Positions 38,480 to 46,933 of a DNA stretch of 64,000 nucleotides are shown here, one piece after another. The position numbers and the translations under genes were made by a program. Below the pieces are notes generated by a model. It was given only the letters and a program-made list of their open reading frames with translations, made no database searches and was not told the origin of the DNA. The stretch comes from Impatiens glandulifera (Eukaryota > Streptophyta > Magnoliopsida > Ericales > Balsaminaceae): contig NC_061863.1 in assembly GCF_907164915.1 (NCBI RefSeq), forward strand, positions 5,510,340-5,574,339. The letters are read 5' to 3'. Within the stretch, counting starts at the first letter, position 1; each line of letters opens with the position of its first letter.

Positions 38480-39187
38480 TTAAGCAGTAAGCACCATTTT
38501 GGAATACTTTTCCACCACGGCATCTCTATCGAGAATATTTGAGGGGGATGCCGGTGTGCCCGGTCCAAAATCTGGCCGGTGCTTGAGAATCAACCTGCTG
38601 ATGTGGGGTGCGAAGCCGAGTCCCTTCTTGGTCCGCACCATTTTCCTCAAGATTTGAAACAGGACCGCTGCCCAATTAATGGGCGTGTGGTTGTAGATGT
38701 GGGTCATCATATTGTAGGTATTCTTTGAAAACCGCTGATTTACAGATTGGCACAGAATGGACCGAGTGACAATCTCAAGAAGTAGCTGAGTGCTACGACC
38801 GAGACGGGTCTTTAACCCATGGGTTTCCACCGTATCGAAGGTTCCTAAGCAGCGGAACCCATAGTAGTATTCATCAGTGCCCTCCATGGCCGGAAAATCA
38901 GAGAACCCTTCTTTGGGCAGATTGAAGAGGGTGGCAAATTCGGCTTCATCAAGCCGGAAGGTATGATTCCTTACAGTGGTTACAATGCGATCTCCCCAGT
39001 TGATGGCATTTCTGAAAAATTCCTTGACATCCTCAGTCAGTATGGGACCGGATTCGTCAAGGAAGGCTTGTAGACCGGTAACGATGAGACTTTCAAACAT
39101 GTGTTTCTTTGGGTGGTCATAGTCCCATTCGGCCAAGCATGAGCCGAAGTCAACACTTAGAAAATTTCCCAAAGTTCGGCTTGGCAT
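38480..39187 (-). CDS. 235-residue extra ORF of Copia element (left arm)
   Basis: Intact frame from ATG at 39187. It shares the module of its two neighbours: NFLSVDFGSC near residue 8, VTGLQAFLDESGPI, VKEFFRNAINWGDRIVTTVR, LFNLPKEG, TPINWAAVLFQILRKMV, and ends soon after. Unlike the 935-residue protein it has no coiled coil or basic tail, so it is essentially the module alone. Function unknown. It has its own TATA box about 80 bp upstream. The same protein is encoded in the right arm at 42602. Confidence 0.8.
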   Translation of the reverse strand: MPSRTLGNFLSVDFGSCLAEWDYDHPKKHMFESLIVTGLQAFLDESGPILTEDVKEFFRNAINWGDRIVTTVRNHTFRLDEAEFATLFNLPKEGFSDFPAMEGTDEYYYGFRCLGTFDTVETHGLKTRLGRSTQLLLEIVTRSILCQSVNQRFSKNTYNMMTHIYNHTPINWAAVLFQILRKMVRTKKGLGFAPHISRLILKHRPDFGPGTPASPSNILDRDAVVEKYSKMVLTA

Positions 39188-39265
39188 GATTATGATGTAG
39201 AGAGAGAGAGAGATTCAAGTGAAGTGCAAGTGATTGTGGATGTGAGAAAGTGAAGGGAGGATGGC

Positions 39266-39273
39266 TCCTTATA
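39266..39273 (-). promoter_or_regulatory. TATA box of the 235-residue ORF (left arm)
   Basis: TATATAAG on the minus strand, about 80 bp before the ATG at 39187, followed by a CT/AG repeat in the leader (two bases longer here than in the right arm). Confidence 0.55.
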
Positions 39274-39685
39274 TAGAATCGTTTTTGGAGGGAAAATCTG
39301 AGCATTGATGGTTAGTTTTGTTTTATTAAGGGAAAGAATCTTTTCCTTTCCAAAGTGCATTGGGAAGTGGCGGTTTGCAGATCTCGAGGTAAGTATTCGT
39401 TGGAAATCAACCAGATTAGTTGGAAATTAAATATGCGGGTGGTTGGGAGTTATCTCATTAAATGGAATTATCTCATTAAATGCATTTAACACATAATGAT
39501 ATAGATTAGATGGAGACCGAAAACGGTAGAGACAGTACCGAAAATGACATACAGAAATGATAAAGGTAAGAAAAGCACAAATAAAACCGAAGTGGTCATG
39601 GATGAGGCCGATGTGGTCAAAGTAGAATAGGTTAATGACACATCCGGTACATGCAGCAAAACGACCGGATGCCAGCCGAAGTGAT

Positions 39686-40420
39686 TTAGCGAGGAGGGTT
39701 GAAGTTCCTCCTCCTCCATTCTCTCTCAAACCGACTATAGAAAGAGTCGGTCATTTCCCTAGTTAGCACCTGAGCCTGGTTCAGGCTTTCGCCAGGGCAA
39801 GTTGGGACGCCGAGTTCCACCAGAAGGGTGCTCATTTGGGGAATGAGACCGACTGACTGAACGTTAATCATCCAAACTAAGGTGTCGAACAGCACCCGGG
39901 ACCAGTTTACCGGTGTGCCAGTAATGATGGCAGCCATCATGTTGAAGCTTGCCACGCAGTAGGTGTTAGTGACATCTCTTCCAAAGATGCCCCTTCCTAA
40001 CACATCATTGAGGAGCTGGTACTCAGCCCTCAAGAGAGATTTAGAACCATGATCATTGACAGGTTCATCCGACCGGGCAAAGGCTAGGGATACCTCAGCC
40101 TTAATGTCTGCAGGAGGATTGAGATCTGTGATCCCTTGCTTAGGCAGACTGAAACACCGACCAAAGTCCTGCTCGGTGAAATCGAAAATTACACCCCCAA
40201 CCTTGGATTGGATGTGGGTCTCAAAATGGGGTGTGCCCCGGAATACCCTGGCATTGTAGTAGAATTCCATGACGGATGCAGGGTAGATGATTTGCTTATC
40301 ATCCAGAAAATACTGGAGACCGGTGTCTTCTAATTTTTTAATCATCCGATACACTTCATAGTGTTCGGTACCGGTACAGGATTCAAAATCTACTTGGAGG
40401 ATGTTTGGGAATTGAGACAT
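39686..40420 (-). CDS. 244-residue extra ORF of Copia element (left arm)
   Basis: Intact frame from ATG at 40420. Module motifs in order: NILQVDFESC, EDTGLQYFLDDKQIIYPAS, VMEFYYNARV, FSLPKQGITDL, TPVNWSRVLFDTLVWMI, and a basic RFEREWRRRNFNPP end. It is one of three paralogous accessory proteins and the nearest to pol. No catalytic motif is recognised. It differs from the right-arm copy by one residue (Ser for Asn in CVASFN). Confidence 0.8.
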   Translation of the reverse strand: MSQFPNILQVDFESCTGTEHYEVYRMIKKLEDTGLQYFLDDKQIIYPASVMEFYYNARVFRGTPHFETHIQSKVGGVIFDFTEQDFGRCFSLPKQGITDLNPPADIKAEVSLAFARSDEPVNDHGSKSLLRAEYQLLNDVLGRGIFGRDVTNTYCVASFNMMAAIITGTPVNWSRVLFDTLVWMINVQSVGLIPQMSTLLVELGVPTCPGESLNQAQVLTREMTDSFYSRFEREWRRRNFNPPR

Positions 40421-40486
40421 GGTTAGTTTGCCTTAGTGAGAGGATATTCTTGTGACTTGTGAGTTTTGTGGTGAGCGTTTCCCTCT

Positions 40487-40494
40487 CTTAAATA
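40487..40494 (-). promoter_or_regulatory. TATA-like box of the 244-residue ORF (left arm)
   Basis: TATTTAAG on the minus strand, about 70 bp before the ATG at 40420. Confidence 0.45.
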
Positions 40495-40671
40495 CTAGTT
40501 TAGGGGCTAACCTATTGTCCAGGCATTAAATGGAGTGACATGTATTAACTGCAGGATAAAATGTTTTTCACCAAAATGGGTATGTTTGCAGTCTAGGTGT
40601 CGGTCATAGGCCTGAACCATGAAAGATATCAAAAGATCTTCACGTCTTTTTAGGCGCGACCAGTTTTCTTT

Positions 40672-40852
40672 GAAAAGGCATCATTTCATTCGAGAGCATG
40701 TCACGCTGAAGCATATCCGGCTGGAATACGTACCCACCGACCAACAAGTAGCCGATATCTTCACAAAGTCTCTACAGGAAGCTAAGTTCTCTCAATTTAG
40801 ACTTACTCTCGGTTTAACCGACATCAGTCAGATCCTTCCTAAGGATACTTAA
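40672..40852 (+). pseudogene. C-terminus of Copia pol (RNase H), truncated by the palindrome junction
   Basis: From about 40675 the plus strand encodes HHFIREHVTLKHIRLEYVPT, then DQQVADIFTKSLQEAKF, the end of Ty1/Copia RNase H, to a TAA at 40850. Upstream of 40681 the frame runs into the inverted left arm, so everything before HHFIREHV is missing. It fixes the element as Copia and shows that the three extra ORFs lie downstream of pol. It exists once only, in the spacer, so it belongs to the right-hand copy. Confidence 0.85.
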
Positions 40853-41110
40853 AAGGAAAACCGGCTTCGACAGATAAAACAGGTAGTTCTTCTTAAGCTG
40901 CTGATCTTTGAATTCTCAAGATGCCTATGGAAGAACCGCCCAGCTCATCAGACAGAGTAAACCGACCGGCTACTTGGTGGAAACACCAGCTAACCGCATC
41001 GGGATGAACAACTGATAACTGACCGGTTCTGAAGCAGGTCATCCTAGATTATTTGAATTTCACAGATGTGGAACAACTACCAATGTTTGTAGATGTCTGT
41101 TCTGAAATAT
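40681..41110 (+). other. 430-bp unique spacer (loop) of the palindrome
   Basis: The inverted match ends at TTTGAAAAGGCA (left, to 40680) and TGCCTTTTCAAA (right, from 41111). The spacer holds the RNase H tail and about 258 bp of pol-to-ORF intergenic sequence, continuous with the right arm. The right copy is thus 430 bp longer than the left at its inner end. Confidence 0.85.
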
Positions 41111-41296
41111 TGCCTTTTCAAAGAAAACTGGTCGCGCCTAAAAAGACGTGAAGATCTTTTGATATCTTTCATGGTTCAGGCCTATGACCGACACCTAGAC
41201 TGCAAACATACCCATTTTGGTGAAAAACATTTTATCCTGCAGTTAATACATGTCACTCCATTTAATGCCTGGACAATAGGTTAGCCCCTAAACTAG

Positions 41297-41304
41297 TATT
41301 TAAG
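41297..41304 (+). promoter_or_regulatory. TATA-like box of the 244-residue ORF (right arm)
   Basis: TATTTAAG, about 70 bp before the ATG at 41371. Confidence 0.45.
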
Positions 41305-41370
41305 AGAGGGAAACGCTCACCACAAAACTCACAAGTCACAAGAATATCCTCTCACTAAGGCAAACTAACC

Positions 41371-42105
41371 ATGTCTCAATTCCCAAACATCCTCCAAGTA
41401 GATTTTGAATCCTGTACCGGTACCGAACACTATGAAGTGTATCGGATGATTAAAAAATTAGAAGACACCGGTCTCCAGTATTTTCTGGATGATAAGCAAA
41501 TCATCTACCCTGCATCCGTCATGGAATTCTACTACAATGCCAGGGTATTCCGGGGCACACCCCATTTTGAGACCCACATCCAATCCAAGGTTGGGGGTGT
41601 AATTTTCGATTTCACCGAGCAGGACTTTGGTCGGTGTTTCAGTCTGCCTAAGCAAGGGATCACAGATCTCAATCCTCCTGCAGACATTAAGGCTGAGGTA
41701 TCCCTAGCCTTTGCCCGGTCGGATGAACCTGTCAATGATCATGGTTCTAAATCTCTCTTGAGGGCTGAGTACCAGCTCCTCAATGATGTGTTAGGAAGGG
41801 GCATCTTTGGAAGAGATGTCACTAACACCTACTGCGTGGCAAACTTCAACATGATGGCTGCCATCATTACTGGCACACCGGTAAACTGGTCCCGGGTGCT
41901 GTTCGACACCTTAGTTTGGATGATTAACGTTCAGTCAGTCGGTCTCATTCCCCAAATGAGCACCCTTCTGGTGGAACTCGGCGTCCCAACTTGCCCTGGC
42001 GAAAGCCTGAACCAGGCTCAGGTGCTAACTAGGGAAATGACCGACTCTTTCTATAGTCGGTTTGAGAGAGAATGGAGGAGGAGGAACTTCAACCCTCCTC
42101 GCTAA
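41371..42105 (+). CDS. 244-residue extra ORF of Copia element (right arm)
   Basis: Inverted duplicate of the left-arm frame at 39686-40420, intact and differing by one residue. The same module motifs are present (VDFESC, TGLQYFLDD, EFYYNARV, LPKQGI, NWSRVLFDTLVWMI). It is the first gene after the RNase H end, 519 bp downstream of its stop, and has its own TATA-like box. Function unknown. Confidence 0.8.
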   Translation: MSQFPNILQVDFESCTGTEHYEVYRMIKKLEDTGLQYFLDDKQIIYPASVMEFYYNARVFRGTPHFETHIQSKVGGVIFDFTEQDFGRCFSLPKQGITDLNPPADIKAEVSLAFARSDEPVNDHGSKSLLRAEYQLLNDVLGRGIFGRDVTNTYCVANFNMMAAIITGTPVNWSRVLFDTLVWMINVQSVGLIPQMSTLLVELGVPTCPGESLNQAQVLTREMTDSFYSRFEREWRRRNFNPPR

Positions 42106-42515
42106 ATCACTTCGGCTGGCATCCGGTCGTTTTGCTGCATGTACCGGATGTGTCATTAACCTATTCTACTTTGACCACATCGGCCTCATCCATGACCACT
42201 TCGGTTTTATTTGTGCTTTTCTTACCTTTATCATTTCTGTATGTCATTTTCGGTACTGTCTCTACCGTTTTCAGTCTCCATCTAATCTATATCATTATGT
42301 GTTAAATGCATTTAATGAGATAATTCCATTTAATGAGATAACTCCCAACCACCCGCATATTTAATTTCCAACTAATCTGGTTGATTTCCAACGAATACTT
42401 ACCTCGAGATCTGCAAACCGCCACTTCCCAATGCACTTTGGAAAGGAAAAGATTCTTTCCCTTAATAAAACAAAACTAACCATCAATGCTCAGATTTTCC
42501 CTCCAAAAACGATTC

Positions 42516-42523
42516 TATATAAG
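42516..42523 (+). promoter_or_regulatory. TATA box of the 235-residue ORF (right arm)
   Basis: TATATAAG about 80 bp before the ATG at 42602. A TTTTCCCTCCAAAA stretch just upstream echoes the repeated motif before the 935-residue ORF. Confidence 0.55.
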
Positions 42524-42601
42524 GAGCCATCCTCCCTTCACTTTCTCACATCCACAATCACTTGCACTTCACTTGAATCTCTCTCTCTCTACATCATAAT
42601 C

Positions 42602-43309
42602 ATGCCAAGCCGAACTTTGGGAAATTTTCTAAGTGTTGACTTCGGCTCATGCTTGGCCGAATGGGACTATGACCACCCAAAGAAACACATGTTTGAAAGT
42701 CTCATCGTTACCGGTCTACAAGCCTTCCTTGACGAATCCGGTCCCATACTGACTGAGGATGTCAAGGAATTTTTCAGAAATGCCATCAACTGGGGAGATC
42801 GCATTGTAACCACTGTAAGGAATCATACCTTCCGGCTTGATGAAGCCGAATTTGCCACCCTCTTCAATCTGCCCAAAGAAGGGTTCTCTGATTTTCCGGC
42901 CATGGAGGGCACTGATGAATACTACTATGGGTTCCGCTGCTTAGGAACCTTCGATACGGTGGAAACCCATGGGTTAAAGACCCGTCTCGGTCGTAGCACT
43001 CAGCTACTTCTTGAGATTGTCACTCGGTCCATTCTGTGCCAATCTGTAAATCAGCGGTTTTCAAAGAATACCTACAATATGATGACCCACATCTACAACC
43101 ACACGCCCATTAATTGGGCAGCGGTCCTGTTTCAAATCTTGAGGAAAATGGTGCGGACCAAGAAGGGACTCGGCTTCGCACCCCACATCAGCAGGTTGAT
43201 TCTCAAGCACCGGCCAGATTTTGGACCGGGCACACCGGCATCCCCCTCAAATATTCTCGATAGAGATGCCGTGGTGGAAAAGTATTCCAAAATGGTGCTT
43301 ACTGCTTAA
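42602..43309 (+). CDS. 235-residue extra ORF of Copia element (right arm)
   Basis: Same protein as the left arm at 38480-39187. The frame is open back to 42431 (292 codons), but I take ATG 42602 because the upstream part contains the TATA box and leader, and the left-arm copy is not open there. Module motifs are VDFGSC, VTGLQAFLDES, EFFRNAINWGD, LPKEGF and NWAAVLFQILRKMV. Function unknown. Confidence 0.8.
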   Translation: MPSRTLGNFLSVDFGSCLAEWDYDHPKKHMFESLIVTGLQAFLDESGPILTEDVKEFFRNAINWGDRIVTTVRNHTFRLDEAEFATLFNLPKEGFSDFPAMEGTDEYYYGFRCLGTFDTVETHGLKTRLGRSTQLLLEIVTRSILCQSVNQRFSKNTYNMMTHIYNHTPINWAAVLFQILRKMVRTKKGLGFAPHISRLILKHRPDFGPGTPASPSNILDRDAVVEKYSKMVLTA

Positions 43310-43554
43310 GCATCTTTATTTAAATGTCTTTCTTTCGTCTTATCGGTTTCCATTCTAATGAAATATCGTTTCAGTTTTGATCGCTTCTCTTTACTCTTTG
43401 TATCTATCTAACATAACCGGCTTAATATCGTTCGTATCCGGTTTCATAAAATCTGCTTAAACACCGATCAATCAAAATATCTGAAACACTATTAGAAACC
43501 GATCTGCCATTCGGTCTCAAAGAAAAGATTGCGTCACCGATGACATAGACAAAC

Positions 43555-43640
43555 TTTTGGAGGGAAAACTCCCGCTCAAAGACACCGCACACCGTTTCGC
43601 ACAAAACCACGTCCTTTCATTTTGGAGGGAAAACTCCCGC
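43555..43640 (+). promoter_or_regulatory. Direct repeat upstream of the 935-residue ORF
   Basis: TTTTGGAGGGAAAACTCCCG occurs at 43555 and again at 43620, 65 bp apart, each containing a small GGGA…TCCC inversion. It sits just before the TATA box at 43679-43686 and is repeated in the left arm. It could be a paired regulatory site. Confidence 0.5.
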
Positions 43641-43678
43641 CCATTCATGATGGGACGGTTTGGCTTCCAAACCGTGCC

Positions 43679-43686
43679 TATAAAAG
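43679..43686 (+). promoter_or_regulatory. TATA box of the 935-residue ORF (right arm)
   Basis: TATAAAAG about 110 bp before the ATG at 43791. Confidence 0.55.
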
Positions 43687-43790
43687 GGGGGCCTTCGTCA
43701 TATTTTTCATTCTCACACAAATCCACTTTCTCTCTCTAAACTTCTAAAATCCTTTGAAGCCGAATTCTTTCATTTTCAAACTCTTCAAAC

Positions 43791-46605
43791 ATGGGTCGTG
43801 ATTCGGCGTTGTTCAAACTATACTCTCAAGTGGACTTCAAAGAGATTCGGCAGAACGGAACGGCCGAAGCAAAAGAAGTAATTGACCAACTGATTAAAAC
43901 CGGTTTGGAATATCTACTAGACGGTCCCCACGTAATATACAAGGACGCGGTCGAAGAGTTCTTCAAAACCGCAACCGTTTCCTACGACAGGATCCTCGCA
44001 ACGGTTTGCGGCTCCCAAATAGAAATCACCGAAGCTGTAGTGGCCGAAAGTCTGCATCTCCCAACTACCGGTATGGACGCAACAGCAGAGATGGACGATG
44101 ACGTTTTTAAGATGGCTTGCCGCCGTGTATCAGCAACAAACAAGCCGGTTCCCACATCCGGAAAGAAACAACTGCTGAAACCGGAGCTCATCCCGGCGTG
44201 TGACGTTTTTGCCAGGGCGATACTGGCAAGGGGAGGAAATTTCAGCAATCTGACCAAAGACAAAATCAGAATGATTTTTCGTCTAATGGAAGGCACAGAG
44301 ATCAACTGGGCAAGATCGGTTTTCAGCAATCTTATGGAAATGGTGAGACCGGACTCAGATAGGTCTTGGGGGTATGCCGTACAACTCGGCAAGATCTTCT
44401 TACATCTGAAGATCAAAGTCGGTCCCGGTGTTGGAATACTAAAACGTAGCATCATCCGATCAAGGCATTTTCTTCCAAGAAAGCAGTCGGCCTCCAATTC
44501 CACAGGTGGCCGAAAGAAGAAAGCCGCAAAGAAAAATACCCCGGCAAAAGCAAGCACCGGAGGAAAGAGAAAAGAAAAGGTAATTTTCGAAGATCCACCT
44601 CAACAAACAGAGGATGAGGAGTGGGACGATGAGGAAGCCGACACAGAGGGAACCGAAAACAGAACGGACCATGACGATGATCTTTCGGCTCGGAGTCCGA
44701 CCGATGCCGAACAAAGCTTCAATCCTGAGACCACCGAGGGTGAGGACGGGGTTGATGAAGGAGACAATGATGAAAGAGCCGATGATGGAAACTTCAACAG
44801 AGAGGAGGCCGACGAAGCGGAGGCCGAAAGACTAGCCCAAAATATCTTTCAGGGCATTATCAGAAGAGATGAGGATGTCATTGACCTATATCTGGAATGG
44901 CATGAGTACCGGTTTAATACAAAGTATAAAGACATCCTATCGGACCACTCGCAAGAACACTGCATCGCCAGATTGGAGGAAGTGGAGGACAATATCCTAC
45001 GTCTCACCAAATCCAATACCATTCAGGAAATACAATGTCGAACTTGCCTACTGATACCGAGAAGTCATCTTCGACAGATAAGAAGGCGTATCAGAAAGAT
45101 TAAGGAAGAATATGCCGAAGGGGGATCGGTGTCTACAGTAGCACCGCTAGTATTAGAAAAGCTTGAAAAGGGCAAATTGGAAATACGCCAAGAGATAGAG
45201 CGGTTAGAAGCTATATGCAAACAGAAACAAGTTCCGGTGTATACCGCTCCGGTCATCGAAGATTTTCAAACAGACTGGACAACAGAGGACACTGTGACAC
45301 CAAGGGACATTGAGACACCACTGCCAGAAAATGATGAGGTACCGACTTCAAAAACTGTTGAAGAACAAACTCTAGAAAATGTCGAGGGTACCGATCTCGG
45401 AAGTTGCGGTAACGAACTTAGAGGATGCGGTCACATTGGAACCTCCTAATGAGAATGCTGCACTGATGGACTCCGGTGAGAGAGCAGATCCTGATACGAC
45501 CGAGCAGTCCCCTCCCACTCCACCACCGGAAGCCACCGTTTCAGTTCCTCCTAAGGAATGGATTGAAGACCGGCTCCAAGAGTTTGAAGCATCCGTTTCG
45601 GAACGGATTGGTGAGCAACTTAAGAAATTTGAAGCGTCCACATCGGGGCAGATTGAAGACCGGCTTCAGAAACTTGAGGCATCAATACCGGAACAGATTG
45701 ATGACCGCATACTTGAACACAACGTCTCTAAGCTTCAACCGCTCAAGGATAGATGCGAGAATATTTTCGATACGGCTATGAAGTTCGCCGATGTGACAAA
45801 ACAGGTTGTGGATCAACATCAAACACGCCTGGAGCAACTCAGCACCGGACTATGGGAAGAGGCCGGTGAGCGAGAAAACTGTGCTCAGCATATTGTAGCT
45901 CTGGAGGGTCTCACTTCGGAATTAAAGAAGGATTTCGAACGGGTCGACCCAACAATTGAACGAGTCTCGGTACTGGAAAAGAAGAACGAAGATCTCGTGG
46001 CCGAAGTAAAGGCACTTACTGCACAGATGGCCGAAATCCTGAAAGCTAAGGAAAACGCGGATGCCGCGGCTATAGAGGCCGATGCTCTGGTTGCTAAGAG
46101 AATCCAGGAAAGGCTGGACGCCGAAGTCAACAAAGACAAAGAGGCGCCGCGAGCAACTCCGCTGACCGAGGAAGAAGTAGAGGCCGAGAGAATAAGAAGG
46201 GCTGAGAGCATGTATCCAGGGTATGCTGAGCAAATAGCAAGACAGGCTGCGGATGATGCCGAACGGCTGGAGAGACAAAAACGTGGGCTGGAAGAGTTCT
46301 CCGAAGCGAACAAGAAGAAAAAGAAAGTGGCCCCCTCTGCTTCAGCACCGGTCGCCTCCGCCTCAGCACCAAAGAAAAGAAAGAAGCCGGCTCCTAAGAA
46401 AGTTCGGATTGTGGAGATGCTCAATATAATTTCTGACCCGGTCGAGACGGGTACTTCGCAGCAAGACGACCAAGTCGAGGATGAACTCGAAGAACAGCTG
46501 CGGTACCGATCTAAAAGACCACGACATTCCACGCAGCCGCAACCGCAACCGCCACCGCAACCAAAGAGAAAGAAGAGTGCCTACGAATTCACGGACTCAG
46601 AATAG
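43791..46605 (+). pseudogene. 935-residue-type extra ORF of Copia element (right arm), frameshifted
   Basis: It matches the intact left-arm ORF but has one extra G in the GAGGG at about 45386-45388, where the left arm has GAGG. The frame ends early at 45449 (552 residues, the last twenty or so unrelated); the remaining 400 residues continue in another frame to 46605. It also carries an extra 6 bp (codons for Asp-Lys) near 46134-46140. The truncated product would keep the N-terminal module and acidic region but lose most of the coiled coil and the basic tail. A sequencing error in the G run is possible. Confidence 0.8.
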
Positions 46606-46719
46606 GGACTATCCTTCTTTTTTTTACTTACCTTAGTATTTTTGCTTAGTCTTTTCCGGTTATCTATGAATATATAAAGTTATTTTTGAATACCGGCTTT
46701 ATTTTGCATTTCTACATGA

Positions 46720-46933
46720 TTTTGATAATTTTAAATAAAATAATCAAAAAGGGAGAAATTGTTAGATAAAAGATAGAGATTCCTCCAAAACCCCTCCCCC
46801 AAAATTTTTCGAAAAATTCTCTAAGTCTTTTTCAAAATCGGCCAAACAAAACAACCGGCCTACGGTTGCAAACTTACATAATTTTGATAATTTTAAATAA
46901 AATAATCAAAAAGGGAGAAATTGTTAGATAAAT
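46720..46933 (+). repeat. Duplicated polypurine tract and LTR border, right arm
   Basis: AAAAAGGGAGAAAT then TGTTAGATAA occurs at about 46746-46769 and again at about 46908-46931, with the AT-rich 30 bp before each. The LTR may therefore begin at 46760 or 46922. Without a 5' LTR in the window this cannot be resolved. Confidence 0.75.

Noticed and set aside
42431..42601. N-terminal extension of the right-arm 235-residue gene
   Set aside because: It covers the TATA box and leader and is not preserved as an open frame in the left arm.
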